Positions 19,040 to 28,990 are shown, counted from the stretch's first letter. The stretch: 64,000 bases of DNA from Methylophaga marina (GCF_030296755.1 NZ_AP027741.1:1054001-1118000); one strand, 5' to 3'. Numbers and translations: made by a program. Notes: a model not told the origin generated them from the sequence alone.

Positions 19040-19945
19040 TCATAAAAAGTTAAAGAGGGACAGTCCTTGTACTTTGACATAGGCTTGTTGAGCGGCTTGC
19101 AAACCCGTTGTTTGAGAGTTCAAACGCGATATAGCCTCGGCGTAATCCAAATCTTTTAATTTAGTCAAACTGGTTTCCAGGCTGGCTAAACTGTCTTCAT
19201 TAATACTACGTTGCTGGTCTATTGAATTGATTCGAGCACCCACTGATGTTCTGGCCGTAGTGAATGAATCAATGGCTGTCGACATATTATCGAGAAACTC
19301 ACCATTATTAGGGGCCGTACCGATAGTATTGGCTTTCAGCGCAGTAGAAAAATCATCAATAGTTTGGAAGACAGCCTGAGTAGTGGTGTCCGCATTGGTA
19401 ATGACAAATAACTCATCACCAGGAAAAGTCGCTTCTACCATGTAATCACTTCCCACACGCATACTTCGCTGCCCACCATCGCCACCATAAGCATAGGTAG
19501 TGGTGTCAAAGGCTTGTGTGAATGATTGGTAACCAGAAAATAAAAACTCGCCGTTCGCATCTGTCGTATTGGCAAGGCTGACTAGCGAATTATTCAACTC
19601 ATCAATTTCTTCTGCGATACCCGCTCTTGCATTAGCGTCGTTGCTATCATTAAGCGCTTGAATAGCCAGTTCACGAATGCGTTGAACAATATCTGTTGCA
19701 CTGGTTAAGGCATTTTCAGCCGCATTAAGTTTATTATTGGCTACGTCGGCATTCGCCTGATATTGCTCATTAATGCTGACTTCACGCTGGTAGTTTAGTG
19801 ACTTCACCGCTGCCACGGGATCATCAGAAGGTCGTAAAATTCGTTGCCCAGTGGAGACTTGTAACTGTGTATCCGCCAACTGCTTTTGTTGGGCCAGCAT
19901 CGTATCAACACTCTGCTGTTGAATATAGGATGTAGAAATTCTCAT
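19040..19945 (-). CDS. flgL: Flagellar hook-associated protein 3 (hook-filament junction)
   Basis: A 301-residue FlgL. It starts [20 protein letters not shown], with [16 protein letters not shown] at about residues 30-47, and ends with the heptad-rich [20 protein letters not shown] segment typical of the family. FlgL joins FlgK to the filament. It follows flgK with 9 bases between and is the last hook gene before the sugar island. The translation start has a GGAGATTACC ribosome site. Confidence 0.95.
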   Translation of the reverse strand: MRISTSYIQQQSVDTMLAQQKQLADTQLQVSTGQRILRPSDDPVAAVKSLNYQREVSINEQYQANADVANNKLNAAENALTSATDIVQRIRELAIQALNDSNDANARAGIAEEIDELNNSLVSLANTTDANGEFLFSGYQSFTQAFDTTTYAYGGDGGQRSMRVGSDYMVEATFPGDELFVITNADTTTQAVFQTIDDFSTALKANTIGTAPNNGEFLDNMSTAIDSFTTARTSVGARINSIDQQRSINEDSLASLETSLTKLKDLDYAEAISRLNSQTTGLQAAQQAYVKVQGLSLFNFL

Positions 19946-19954
19946 GGTAATCTC

Positions 19955-21391
19955 CTAAACAGCATTAATCAGTGAATCAAAAATAGTATTGGACACAATA
20001 ATGATCTGTGATGCCGCCTGATAGGCTTGCTGAAACTTGATCAGCTGAGCGGCTTCTTCATCCAGATTTACACCGCCTACCGCGTCGAAACGCTGTTCGG
20101 TCTGTTGCAGTAATGCCAGTTGTGTTTCCTGACTGGCTTCTGCTTGCTGAGTTCTGGTGGCGACATCAGACACCAGCACGGCATAACCTTCTGATAGAGA
20201 ACGCGTTACACCGGGGGCAATTGTCACGAGCGTTTTATCTGTTTCCAGATTAGCCAGCGCCAAAGCATTTTCGTTATTACCAGAGCCAGAAATATTTATC
20301 GTACCTGTTGCCGCATCAAATTTAGAGGAGGCGGCAATGGCGCGCGGATCACTGATTGCCAAGGAGATCGTGGCAGCGGTAATATTTGCCGGGTTAAAGA
20401 AATCCCCACCATCATTACCATCCAAATCAACTGAACCCTGACCGCCATTGGCAATATTCGTTGTATTGTTGTGGACGGCATTAAAACCTTCCACTACAGC
20501 TTGAGCCAACACATCAAGCTCCGCTCTCACATCATCGATAATCGTGTCACGAAAATCCAAAGCCCCACCTAAGGTACCTCCAGATAACTGACTGGTAATA
20601 TTCGTGCTGCTATCACCATAGCCAATACCTAATCTTGGTGGACTGGTTGAGGTATCCGTAACCGTTGTGAGAGCCATACTTTTTGTGCCCGCGACAAGGG
20701 CCTGGCCATTACCAATCAGGATATTTGTGGTGCCGTTTGATTGCTCAATCGCATTAACGGAGACAATTTCAGACAAGTCAGTAATCAATTTGTCACGTTT
20801 ATCAAGCAAATCATTTGGCGATCCGCCCGCACCTGTGGCGGCAGTGATGGCCGAATTTAACTCGGCAATACTTTTCGACAGATTATTGATGTCATCGATG
20901 GCAACGGTAATATCGTAATCGACCTGCTCGTCAAGCTTTGTTAGCTGTGAGTCCATGGTATTGAACCGATTCGCGAGCAACTCACCTTGGGTCAGCATCA
21001 ATTGTCTGGCCGCTATAGAAGTCGGGTCATTTGCTACTTCATTAACAGCATTAAAAAATTCACTGATGCCTGTACTCAGGCCTAAGTCTTCTGAGCCAAG
21101 TAGATCATCCACCTGTTGAGAGTAACTGAGATAGCTTCTCTGGGCTGCTTCTTGTGCGGTATACGTTCTAACCTGGCTCGCCAGAAAGGTGTCATAAACA
21201 CGTTCAACCGACGTTATCTGTACGCCAGTGCCAAAATACATATCACCTTTGTAATCAGGTGTACGTGTAGCCTGATCAGCACGCTGGCGTGTGTATCCCT
21301 CAGTATTGACGTTACTGATGTTATGACTTGTCGTCGATAAATTACCTTGGGCTGTTAATAATGCCGATGTCCCAATCCCTAGCAGACTCAT
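19955..21391 (-). CDS. flgK: Flagellar hook-associated protein 1
   Basis: A 478-residue FlgK. The N-terminus LLGIGTSALLTAQGNLSTTSHNISNVNTEGYTRQ is the conserved rod/hook protein motif. The C-terminus has GVNLDEEAAQLIKFQQAYQAASQ. FlgK forms the first hook-filament junction layer. It is slightly shorter than the E. coli protein (547), mainly in the central variable region. It lies between flgJ and flgL, with an AAGGAGCATGCC ribosome site. Confidence 0.95.
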   Translation of the reverse strand: MSLLGIGTSALLTAQGNLSTTSHNISNVNTEGYTRQRADQATRTPDYKGDMYFGTGVQITSVERVYDTFLASQVRTYTAQEAAQRSYLSYSQQVDDLLGSEDLGLSTGISEFFNAVNEVANDPTSIAARQLMLTQGELLANRFNTMDSQLTKLDEQVDYDITVAIDDINNLSKSIAELNSAITAATGAGGSPNDLLDKRDKLITDLSEIVSVNAIEQSNGTTNILIGNGQALVAGTKSMALTTVTDTSTSPPRLGIGYGDSSTNITSQLSGGTLGGALDFRDTIIDDVRAELDVLAQAVVEGFNAVHNNTTNIANGGQGSVDLDGNDGGDFFNPANITAATISLAISDPRAIAASSKFDAATGTINISGSGNNENALALANLETDKTLVTIAPGVTRSLSEGYAVLVSDVATRTQQAEASQETQLALLQQTEQRFDAVGGVNLDEEAAQLIKFQQAYQAASQIIIVSNTIFDSLINAV

Positions 21392-21418
21392 GGCATGCTC
21401 CTTAACTCGTCAGCGTGA

Positions 21419-22393
21419 TTATGCATGGTCTGACTCCAGCGAAATTCGTGCCAGAATGTCACTATTCATAATGCGTTTGATTTTGTCAGCGTATTGAGGA
21501 TCGGTTGCAAACCCGGCTTTATGCAGGTGTTCAACAAAGGCTTCAGCATCATTGGTGTGCTGCAATGCGTTACGGTAGCGTGGTTGAGTTTGTAAAAACT
21601 CAACGTAGTCATTGAAGCTATCTTGGTAAGAATCATAAGCACGAAATTGAGAAGCCTCGTTGTACGCTTTGCCATCACGGTACTCAAGTGCCACTTTACT
21701 GACACGCTCTCCGTCCCAGCTTTTATCCGCTTTGATGTTAAACAGGTTAAAACTTGTTTCACCGCTTTTGCTTTTTAATACAAATTTACCCCAGCCGGTT
21801 TCGAGTGCAGCCTGCGACAATATCACTTCAGGCGACACGCCTATTTTATCTGCAGCTTGTTGTGCGTACGGCCACAAGGTTTGCACGAAATCTTTGGGTG
21901 AATTAAAGACCTTTTCCCCAAGATCCGTTAAGTCTGCTTTTGTCTCAATCTCACCGTTTTCTGCATGAATCTCACGGATTTGTTTGATCATCAGTTCATT
22001 CACTTTCTTAGCGAGTGCTGGCCGAATAGTCACTGTGTCATAACTATAGGGTTGATCCGTTCTCGCTGGTTGAGAGGACTGCAACTGATAACTACCTAGC
22101 TGTTTGATAATGGCATCTTGCAGTCCCAGACCACCTCGCATCGATAAATCTGAGGCCAGTTGCTGATCAGCCATATCCTGATACATTTTGCTTTGTGTCG
22201 AATCAAACATGCCTTCAGCTAAACTGGCTTGACGCATGGACTTGAGCATCATATTCACAAATAATGACTCAAACTGACCAGCCACCTGCTTAAGCGTTTG
22301 CTCAGCATCACTACCTTTCACGGCCTGCTGACGAAGCTGGTTCAGACCATGGAAATCAACTGCAGACTGGGCAATATTTGATTCGTAAGCCAT
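21419..22393 (-). CDS. flgJ: Flagellar rod assembly protein / peptidoglycan hydrolase FlgJ
   Basis: A 324-residue two-domain protein. Residues about 20-110 are the rod-capping domain (QFESLFVNMMLKSMRQAS). Residues about 170-310 are a glucosaminidase domain with the catalytic glutamate in SQAALETGWGKF and the conserved NLFNIKA motif. It opens the peptidoglycan so that the rod can grow through the periplasm. The dual-domain form is typical of gammaproteobacteria. It begins two bases after the flgI stop. Confidence 0.95.
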   Translation of the reverse strand: MAYESNIAQSAVDFHGLNQLRQQAVKGSDAEQTLKQVAGQFESLFVNMMLKSMRQASLAEGMFDSTQSKMYQDMADQQLASDLSMRGGLGLQDAIIKQLGSYQLQSSQPARTDQPYSYDTVTIRPALAKKVNELMIKQIREIHAENGEIETKADLTDLGEKVFNSPKDFVQTLWPYAQQAADKIGVSPEVILSQAALETGWGKFVLKSKSGETSFNLFNIKADKSWDGERVSKVALEYRDGKAYNEASQFRAYDSYQDSFNDYVEFLQTQPRYRNALQHTNDAEAFVEHLHKAGFATDPQYADKIKRIMNSDILARISLESDHA

Positions 22394-22395
22394 GA

Positions 22396-23496
22396 TTAGA
22401 TGACCACTAAGTCTGCTTTAAGCGCACCCGCTTGTTTGAGTGCCTCAAGTATAGCGACCAAATCACCAGGTGCCGCGCCAACTTGATTCACAGCACGTAC
22501 GATTTCATCCAGTGACACGCCCGGGTTAAACACAAACATACGACTATTTTCTTCCGTGATATTGATATCGTAGTTAGGCGTCACCACGGTTTGTCCTTGT
22601 GAGAACGGTTCAGGCTGGCTAACCTCAGGATTTGCTGAAATAGTGACTGATAAGTTGCCATGAGTGACAGCAGCTGGACTCACTCTGACATGCTGACCAA
22701 TCACCACCGTTCCGCTGCGTGAGTTAACCACGACTCTGGCAGGAGCCTCACCTGGGCTAAGCTCTAAGTTTTCAATCAGTGATAAAAAAGGTACTCGTTG
22801 ATTAGGATCTCGTGGCGCATTAACTTTTACGGAAGAAGCATCCATCGAAAAGGCCGTGTTTTTACCCAGAGTATGGTTAATCGCATCACTTAAACGACTG
22901 GCTGTGGTGAAGTCAGGGCTATGTAGATTCAGAATAATCGAATCTCCTACATTCAATGCATTTCTGACCGCCCGCTCGACGGTTGCACCGTTAGGCACAC
23001 GACCAGCACTGGGAATATTGACGGTAACACGTGAACCATCAGCTGCGTCAGCGCCAAAACCACCTACGATTAAATTGCCCTGTGCCATGGCATAAATCTG
23101 TCCATCTGCCCCTTTTAAAGGAGTCATCAATAAACTACCACCACGTAAGCTTTTCGCATCGCCTAAAGACGAAACGGTGATATCAATGGTTTGTCCAGGC
23201 TTCATGAAAGGCGGCAGATCGGCATGAACAGAAACGGCTGCTACGTTTTTACTTTTTGGGTCAGTACCTGGTGGAATGTTGATGCCCATTTCTACCAGCA
23301 TGTTTCGTAAACTTTGGCCGGTAAACTTGGTTTTATCACCCGTACCATTGAGGCCGACTACAAGGCCATAACCAATTAATTGGTTATTTCGCACACCCGC
23401 AATTGAGGCTAGGTCTTTGACCCGTTCGGCATAAGCCATGCTCGAACTCACTATGAACGCAAATGCGATAAACACTTTAAACTTCATAACTTTCAC
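22396..23496 (-). CDS. flgI: Flagellar P-ring protein
   Basis: A 366-residue FlgI of normal length with a signal peptide (residues 1-23, ending SSMAYA). The mature part begins [31 protein letters not shown], the family signature, and contains [20 protein letters not shown]. It forms the periplasmic P ring around the rod. Three bases separate it from flgH. Confidence 0.97.
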   Translation of the reverse strand: MKVMKFKVFIAFAFIVSSSMAYAERVKDLASIAGVRNNQLIGYGLVVGLNGTGDKTKFTGQSLRNMLVEMGINIPPGTDPKSKNVAAVSVHADLPPFMKPGQTIDITVSSLGDAKSLRGGSLLMTPLKGADGQIYAMAQGNLIVGGFGADAADGSRVTVNIPSAGRVPNGATVERAVRNALNVGDSIILNLHSPDFTTASRLSDAINHTLGKNTAFSMDASSVKVNAPRDPNQRVPFLSLIENLELSPGEAPARVVVNSRSGTVVIGQHVRVSPAAVTHGNLSVTISANPEVSQPEPFSQGQTVVTPNYDINITEENSRMFVFNPGVSLDEIVRAVNQVGAAPGDLVAILEALKQAGALKADLVVI

Positions 23497-23499
23497 CCT

Positions 23500-24207
23500 T
23501 TAGAAAGGCATTAATGCACTGACGAAGAATCGACTTAACCAGCCCATCACATTGGCATCATTAGTCGGACCATCTCCTACATAAGAAATCTGAGCATCGG
23601 CAATGCGGATAGACGAAATAGAATTATCGGCCTCAATATCTCTGGGACTTATCATGCCTGACAACCGGATATATTCATTGCCTTGATTGATAGTGATGAC
23701 TCGCTCACCACGAATCACCATATTGCCGTTTGGCAGTACTTCTACAACCGAAACACTGATATTACCGCTCAGTTTGTTATTCTGATCACTGTCGCCCGCA
23801 CCAGTAAAATCTGAGTTAGAGCCAATACCAAATGCCAAATTGTTATCTGTTGTGTTAGCTAGAGGTAACTGACTGGGTAAATTGAATTGAGGCGTAGTTC
23901 CAAACAATGTTGGATTATCAATGTTGTTACTATTTGATTTACTAACAGTGGTTTCTGTTTCTTTTTCGGCATCAGTCTGCTCTTCCAGCTTCACCGTCAA
24001 AATATCGCCGACTCGTCTTGCACGATAATCTTCAAATAGAGAAATATTACTGCGTGCGTCAAAAATAGCACCGTCATAATTATCTTGTGGTTCAATAGGA
24101 GCAGGACGAACAGCAGCAAACGCGGGGTCACGCTTCACTTCATTGTTGTAGCAACCCGATAACATTGCCACAGCAAGAAATACTAAAAATGGGGCAACAG
24201 TTTTCAT
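23500..24207 (-). CDS. flgH: Flagellar L-ring lipoprotein
   Basis: A 235-residue FlgH. It has a lipoprotein signal with lipobox LSGC (Cys19), then SLFEDYRARRVGDILTVKLEE, the conserved region, and VISVRGE-type motif NMVIRGERVITIN. The C-terminus (ISYVGDGPTNDANVMGWLSRFF) is canonical. It forms the outer-membrane L ring. It is the first gene after a sigma-54 promoter and a terminator that separates it from flgG, so flgHIJKL may form a second transcription unit. Confidence 0.96.
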   Translation of the reverse strand: MKTVAPFLVFLAVAMLSGCYNNEVKRDPAFAAVRPAPIEPQDNYDGAIFDARSNISLFEDYRARRVGDILTVKLEEQTDAEKETETTVSKSNSNNIDNPTLFGTTPQFNLPSQLPLANTTDNNLAFGIGSNSDFTGAGDSDQNNKLSGNISVSVVEVLPNGNMVIRGERVITINQGNEYIRLSGMISPRDIEADNSISSIRIADAQISYVGDGPTNDANVMGWLSRFFVSALMPF

Positions 24208-24247
24208 TTTGACACTCCGAAAAAACCAACTTCACATGAAATAATCT

Positions 24248-24263
24248 TGCAGAGTTCGTGCCA
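24248..24263 (-). promoter_or_regulatory. Sigma-54 promoter of flgH
   Basis: Minus strand TGGCAC-N5-CTGCA: the -24 element is perfect, the -12 GC is present, and GG and GC are exactly 10 bases apart. It sits between the flgG terminator and the flgH start (about 40 bases downstream). Confidence 0.75.
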
Positions 24264-24287
24264 AAAATGAGTAAGATAGTGAATATT

Positions 24288-24327
24288 GAAAAAGAAAAAA
24301 GGCTACCTGGTGGGGGACCAGGTAGCC
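24288..24327 (-). terminator. Intrinsic terminator after flgG
   Basis: Minus strand: a perfect 11-bp stem (GGCTACCTGGT / ACCAGGTAGCC) followed by TTTTTTCTTTTT. It lies a few bases behind the flgG stop, inside what is otherwise a continuous flg gene row. Confidence 0.9.
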
Positions 24328-24338
24328 AAGTGCTGTAA

Positions 24339-25124
24339 CTAGAGATTTTGGCTGGCGTACTGCAGCATTTGATCGGAAGTAGAAATCGCTTTTGAGTTCA
24401 TTTCGTAGGCGCGTTGAGTTTCGATCATATTGATCAGCTCAGTCACCACATTCACATTCGATGTTTCTAAAGCGCCCCCAATCGTTTGACCAAAGCCATC
24501 CAATCCAGGCGTTCCCGTTATCGGTGTGCCACTGGCGCCGGTTTCCTGAAATAAATTCTCACCGATAGGCTGCAGACCTGTTGGATTAACAAAGTCAGCT
24601 AACTCAATGTTGCCTACGATGGTCGGGGTAGCCGTACCTGGCTGAGTTACGCTAACCGTGCCATCTGAACCTACCGTGATACTCTGCGTGTCAGCTGGAA
24701 TCGTAATGGAGGGTTCTAAAGGGTTACCGTTTGACATCACAATCTGACCATCAGAGTCTAATTGAAATGTACCATCACGAGTGTACGACAATGTGCCATC
24801 AGGCATTAAAATCTGAAAAAAACCACGACCATTAATAGCAATATCCAATGCTTGTTCAGTTTGAATAATATTACCTTGACCATGTAACTTTTCCGTCGCA
24901 ACAGTGCGAACACCTGTACCAATCATTAAGCCGGATGGTAGTTGAGTGCTTGTTGAAGACTGGGCACCAGGCTGTCTTATAGTCTGATATAGCAAGTCTT
25001 CAAAAACGGCACGATCTTGTTTAAAACCTGTTGTATTCACGTTAGCCAGATTGTTTGAAATAACTGACATTCGTGTTTGTTGGGCATCAAGGCCGGTTTT
25101 GGCAATCCACAAAGCCTGATTCAT
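24339..25124 (-). CDS. flgG: Flagellar distal rod protein
   Basis: A 261-residue FlgG of normal length. It begins [43 protein letters not shown] (conserved rod motif) and ends [35 protein letters not shown]. It builds the distal rod. The ribosome site is CAGGAGACA. A strong terminator follows directly. The gene contains an intact run of seven A/T at 24816-24822, useful as a control for homopolymer accuracy. Confidence 0.97.
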   Translation of the reverse strand: MNQALWIAKTGLDAQQTRMSVISNNLANVNTTGFKQDRAVFEDLLYQTIRQPGAQSSTSTQLPSGLMIGTGVRTVATEKLHGQGNIIQTEQALDIAINGRGFFQILMPDGTLSYTRDGTFQLDSDGQIVMSNGNPLEPSITIPADTQSITVGSDGTVSVTQPGTATPTIVGNIELADFVNPTGLQPIGENLFQETGASGTPITGTPGLDGFGQTIGGALETSNVNVVTELINMIETQRAYEMNSKAISTSDQMLQYASQNL

Positions 25125-25166
25125 AATTGTCTCCTGAAATCTATGCAGTCAGTATTACATTGAATG

Positions 25167-25910
25167 CTAATTACTCATCTGCATTAAACGTGCCGATGCC
25201 GCACTATTTTCCTGGGTTGTATCCATCATTTTGACTTGCATCTCATATTGACGCTGCAACTCAATCATATTTACCAGCGCCCCAACCGCATTCACATTGC
25301 TTCCTTCCAGTGTGCCGGAAGCGACTTTTACTGTGGCATCTAAAGGTGCTTCAGAGCCATCTTGCATACGCATGAGGCCATCACTATCTTTAAACACTTG
25401 CTGCAAGTCTGGTTTGACTAATTTAATCCTGTCTAACACGGCAAGGGCATTTGCCGCTTCACCAATAGGACGGATAGATATCGTGCCATCACTGCCAATT
25501 TCGACAGTTTGTGCCGGTGGGATGGCAATAGGTCCACCTTCTCCCATCACGGCCAGACCCGTTCCTGTGACGAGCTGCCCTGCTTCGGTGACATGCAAAT
25601 CGCCTGCACGCGTGTATCCTTCACGGCCATCTTTACCTTGCACAGCAATAAAGCCTTCGCCTTGAACAGAAATATCCAGATCACGTCCCGTAGATTGAAT
25701 CGAGCCAGTTTGATAATCCGTCTGAGGCCGTTCCAGCATTGAGTAGACCCTGCTGGGTAAACCTTCACCAAACACTGGCATACTTCTGAACTGCTCAAAG
25801 TCAGCCCTGAACCCTGTTGTGTTCACATTCGCCAAATTATTGGCATTGGCTGCCTGAGCAAGCATGGTTTGTTGAGCGCCATTCATGGCGATATATAAGC
25901 TACGGTCCAT
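25167..25910 (-). CDS. flgF: Flagellar proximal rod protein
   Basis: A 247-residue FlgF. I start at 25910 ([35 protein letters not shown]), which has a GGGTGA ribosome site and a normal N-terminus; an ATG 36 bases upstream lacks support. The C-terminus SNVNAVGALVNMIELQRQYEMQVKMM is canonical. It forms part of the proximal rod and lies between flgE and flgG. Confidence 0.96.
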   Translation of the reverse strand: MDRSLYIAMNGAQQTMLAQAANANNLANVNTTGFRADFEQFRSMPVFGEGLPSRVYSMLERPQTDYQTGSIQSTGRDLDISVQGEGFIAVQGKDGREGYTRAGDLHVTEAGQLVTGTGLAVMGEGGPIAIPPAQTVEIGSDGTISIRPIGEAANALAVLDRIKLVKPDLQQVFKDSDGLMRMQDGSEAPLDATVKVASGTLEGSNVNAVGALVNMIELQRQYEMQVKMMDTTQENSAASARLMQMSN

Positions 25911-25960
25911 TTTTTCACCCTCAATGTGCTGTTTTAAACAGCGCATTTATACTAAAAACG

Positions 25961-27316
25961 TTATCGCAGGTTGATAATGGTCTGAGTAATAGCGTTATTT
26001 GTCTCAATCGCTTTGGAGTTCGCCTGGAAGTTACGTTGTGCTGTAATCAGTCCCACTAACTCTGCTGTCAAATCAACATTCGAGGTTTCTAATGCACCCG
26101 CCTGAATTTGACCAAAACTACCTGTCGCAGCTTCTCCTGCAATGACCGGGCCAGAATCTGTTGTTTCCTTCCATGCCGTACTACCAATTTTGTTCAGCGC
26201 TTGTGGATTGGCAAAGTTACCCATAGCAATCTTACCGATTGGGATGGCTTGACCATTACTATAGTTTGCGCGAATCAGTCCTTCTTCACTCACATCAACA
26301 CCCGTCAAACGTCCGGTCGGAAAACCATTGACCGTCAAGGCACCGACGTTAAAGCTACCTGAGTTCTGTGTCGACCCTCTCAATGAGATAGTAATATCTT
26401 GAGTTTCGGCACCACTGGCCCACTCCGTAGCACCACCATCTGTGAAGGATATGACCACATCATCAAGCGCCGCCGTACCAGGATCGGCATCAACGCTGGC
26501 AAGTGTACCGTCGGCATTAAAACTGATTCTGGCATCGGTTTCTAACGCATATGGGACACCAGCCGTACCACCTTTGACTTCACCACCATCCACATAAGCA
26601 GCCATTTGCCATTGATTGTCACCGACAGGTGTACCACCATCCAAGGCTGCTTCATCAATGTGCTGATAGTAAGTGGTCACAATATGTTCATTACCCAATG
26701 AATCATAAATCGTGGCTGATGTTGAAAAGCTGTATGTGGTGTCATCCGTCGGATCAATCGCCAAAATACCACCAGTACCACTATCGATAATGCCATCAGA
26801 AGTAGAAGGCAAATTGGTCGCGATAGTTAGCGCCGTTGTAGCTTCAGGCGCACCCACTGAAGCCGGTAATTGAATTGGCGAGGTTGCATTCATACTTGTG
26901 GCTGAAATATTGCCTTGCAAATCAACAGGGAACGTTCTCAGATACCAGCCCTCATTTGAAACAATATAACCATCCTTATCCACACCAAACTCACCCGCCC
27001 GAGTGTAGATGACTTCACCACTATCCAACTCAGGTGCTAAAGCAAAAAAGCCTTGCCCACTTATCGCTAGATCCAAGGAATTATCAGTGAATTCCAGATT
27101 ACCCTGGTTAAATTGCTGAGCCACGTTCTGTAACACTGCGCCACTACCAATCGCGGTTTGATTGGTTGAACCAAACGCCGACACGGCAAAGACGTCACCA
27201 AACTCTGCACGAGACATCTTAAAGCCTGTCGTGTTGACGTTAGCAATATTGTTTGATTTGACATTTAGATCGGCGGTTGCCGCATTCAAACCACTTAAAG
27301 CTGTACTAAATGACAT
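25961..27316 (-). CDS. flgE: Flagellar hook protein
   Basis: A 451-residue FlgE. The N-terminus [43 protein letters not shown] and the C-terminus ETSNVDLTAELVGLITAQRNFQANSKAIETNNAI are the conserved hook signatures. The middle (about residues 130-380) is the exposed, variable region, rich in Thr, Gly and Asp. It polymerises into the hook. The gene starts 12 bases after the flgD stop. Confidence 0.97.
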   Translation of the reverse strand: MSFSTALSGLNAATADLNVKSNNIANVNTTGFKMSRAEFGDVFAVSAFGSTNQTAIGSGAVLQNVAQQFNQGNLEFTDNSLDLAISGQGFFALAPELDSGEVIYTRAGEFGVDKDGYIVSNEGWYLRTFPVDLQGNISATSMNATSPIQLPASVGAPEATTALTIATNLPSTSDGIIDSGTGGILAIDPTDDTTYSFSTSATIYDSLGNEHIVTTYYQHIDEAALDGGTPVGDNQWQMAAYVDGGEVKGGTAGVPYALETDARISFNADGTLASVDADPGTAALDDVVISFTDGGATEWASGAETQDITISLRGSTQNSGSFNVGALTVNGFPTGRLTGVDVSEEGLIRANYSNGQAIPIGKIAMGNFANPQALNKIGSTAWKETTDSGPVIAGEAATGSFGQIQAGALETSNVDLTAELVGLITAQRNFQANSKAIETNNAITQTIINLR

Positions 27317-27327
27317 AAGATGTTCTC

Positions 27328-28005
27328 CTAAAGAATTTCAACTACTTCGCTAAATGACGCAGAACCAATTCCGGCCAAATTCACTATCAGGCCATCGGTC
27401 GAGCTAATGGATACACTCGATACCTGAGCCATAACCCCGGTGGCAAAAGCCGTGTTAGATCCGTCTACCGTACCCGAGGCTTTAAACTGATAAACACCTT
27501 CTGGTAAGGCCTCACCATTGTCGTCAAATCCATCCCAGGTGAAATCGGTATAGCCCGAAGCAGCACCCATTTCGATGGTACGAACCACCACGCCAGCCTC
27601 GTCGTAAATATTCACTTTTAGATCCGTGACAGGATCGGCAACATTTATCCGCCCAGACATACCATCTGTTGCCGTTAAATTACCGATTGAAGATGGAAGT
27701 AGTACTTTACGTCCTACTAATGATGATCCCTGCAGTGCTTGGTTAGACTGCATGGAGTTAGAAAAAGTAGAGAACGAATCCTGCAAGTCAGATAAGCCTG
27801 TGACCTGGGCAAAAGATGCGATTTGTCCAAGAAAATCACCATTCTCCATAGGGTTCATTGGATCCTGATACTTTAATTGGGTGGTCATCAAGGACATAAA
27901 ATCTTCCATGCCCAATGTGCCAGGATCTTTTTTGGTTTCTTCACTTGAACGATTCGAGTTCAAGAATGCATACGGATTGTTATCGTTAACGCCGCTCACA
28001 GCCAT
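27328..28005 (-). CDS. flgD: Flagellar hook assembly scaffold (hook cap)
   Basis: A 225-residue FlgD. The N-terminal segment LGMEDFMSLMTTQLKYQDPMNPMENGDFLGQIASFAQVTGL is the family signature. The middle contains a FlgD tudor/FnIII-like region (FTWDGFDDNGEALPEGVYQF). It caps the growing hook and is then shed. It precedes flgE with the normal order, with an AGGAGGGGTGAA ribosome site. Confidence 0.96.
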   Translation of the reverse strand: MAVSGVNDNNPYAFLNSNRSSEETKKDPGTLGMEDFMSLMTTQLKYQDPMNPMENGDFLGQIASFAQVTGLSDLQDSFSTFSNSMQSNQALQGSSLVGRKVLLPSSIGNLTATDGMSGRINVADPVTDLKVNIYDEAGVVVRTIEMGAASGYTDFTWDGFDDNGEALPEGVYQFKASGTVDGSNTAFATGVMAQVSSVSISSTDGLIVNLAGIGSASFSEVVEIL

Positions 28006-28018
28006 CTTTCACCCCTCC

Positions 28019-28432
28019 TTATTGCCCTAACTGTAATGTTCTTAACAGCAATTGTTTTGAGGTATTCGCGATTTCAACGTTGTTTTGATAAGAACGTGAC
28101 GCGGACATCATATTTGCCATTTCGGTAATTGGATCCACATTAGAGTGGAAAATATAGCCATCTTCGTTTGCCATTGGATGACTTGGGTTGTATTCCTGTC
28201 TCACAGGTGCCTGGCTTTCAACCACTCCCTGAACTTGCACTGCACCCTGCTTGTAACCTTCCTGAACATCATCAAGTACGGTCGCAAAGACCGGTTGTCT
28301 GGCTTTGTATGTTTGATCAACACTGCTACTGACACTGTCCACATTCGCTAGATTACTTGCTGTTGTGTTCAGACGCAGAGACTGAGCACTCATGCCACTA
28401 CCGGCAATATCAAAAATATTAAATAAAGACAT
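28019..28432 (-). CDS. flgC: Flagellar proximal rod protein
   Basis: A 137-residue FlgC of normal size, starting MSLFNIFDIAGSGMSAQSLRLNTTASNLANVDSVSSS. The C-terminal NVDPITEMANMMSASRSYQNNVEIANTSKQL is conserved. It forms part of the proximal rod and lies five bases after flgB. Confidence 0.97.
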   Translation of the reverse strand: MSLFNIFDIAGSGMSAQSLRLNTTASNLANVDSVSSSVDQTYKARQPVFATVLDDVQEGYKQGAVQVQGVVESQAPVRQEYNPSHPMANEDGYIFHSNVDPITEMANMMSASRSYQNNVEIANTSKQLLLRTLQLGQ

Positions 28433-28437
28433 AGTGC

Positions 28438-28842
28438 CTACTCTCCTTTCAGTGCTCGTGTCATCGAACTAAACTTGCCACCCAAAAACTGAAGGCTGGC
28501 CTGATACTGAACAGCATTCTGCATAAACTGTGCCTGCTCAACCTCCTCATCGACACTATTGCCATCAAGTGAGTCCTGAGTGGCCACTCGATATTGGATG
28601 GGTCCCATAAGCCCATTAGATTCCGGATTAGTGGCGTAGTGTTTGTTATTCGTCGTGTTCAGTTGGCTAGGAGAAGATCCTGCCATCGCATTCTTCAAAG
28701 TCTCTTTAAAATCAATATCCTGAGCTTTGTAATTAGGCGTATCAGCATTAGCCATATTGCTGGCCAGTAACTCTGCACGCTGTGATCGCACCCGCAATGC
28801 ATCAGCATGAACTCCAATCGCACTATCAAAATTAATCGGCAT
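28438..28842 (-). CDS. flgB: Flagellar proximal rod protein
   Basis: A 134-residue FlgB. ALRVRSQRAELLASNMANADTPNYKAQDIDFKETL is the family signature, and the C-terminus EEVEQAQFMQNAVQYQASLQFLGGKFSSM is normal. It is the first gene of the flg row and lies behind a sigma-54 promoter. flgA and flgM, which often adjoin flgB, are not here; minor pilin genes diverge instead. Confidence 0.97.
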   Translation of the reverse strand: MPINFDSAIGVHADALRVRSQRAELLASNMANADTPNYKAQDIDFKETLKNAMAGSSPSQLNTTNNKHYATNPESNGLMGPIQYRVATQDSLDGNSVDEEVEQAQFMQNAVQYQASLQFLGGKFSSMTRALKGE

Positions 28843-28877
28843 CTGTACGCCTCCATCCTCATTTACAATTGTCCTTC

Positions 28878-28893
28878 AGCATTTAACGTGCCA
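28878..28893 (-). promoter_or_regulatory. Sigma-54 promoter of the flgB operon
   Basis: Minus strand TGGCAC-N5-ATGCT with GG and GC exactly 10 bases apart, 36 bases before the flgB ATG. The -24 element is perfect. Only two bases separate it from a divergent sigma-28 promoter. Confidence 0.7.
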
Positions 28894-28895
28894 AC

Positions 28896-28922
28896 TAAAC
28901 TAAGCTCATGAATTGCCGATAA
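28896..28922 (+). promoter_or_regulatory. Divergent sigma-28 (FliA) promoter
   Basis: Plus strand TAAA (28896-28899), exactly 15 bases, then GCCGATAA (28915-28922): a perfect match to the core sigma-28 consensus. Transcription would start near 28930 and run rightward into a leader with a large hairpin and then fimT. It is back to back with the flgB sigma-54 promoter. Confidence 0.65.
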
Positions 28923-28952
28923 ACAGATAAGAATTCGGCAACATATTGGTCG

Positions 28953-28990
28953 AACATGGCGGCAAAGATTTCCCCTATTGCCGCCATGTT
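28953..28990. repeat. 13-bp perfect inverted repeat in the flgB-fimT gap
   Basis: Arms AACATGGCGGCAA and TTGCCGCCATGTT flank a 12-base loop. There is no T run on either side, so it is not a standard terminator. It would form a very stable RNA hairpin just downstream of the sigma-28 start, or it may be an operator. Confidence 0.75.
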
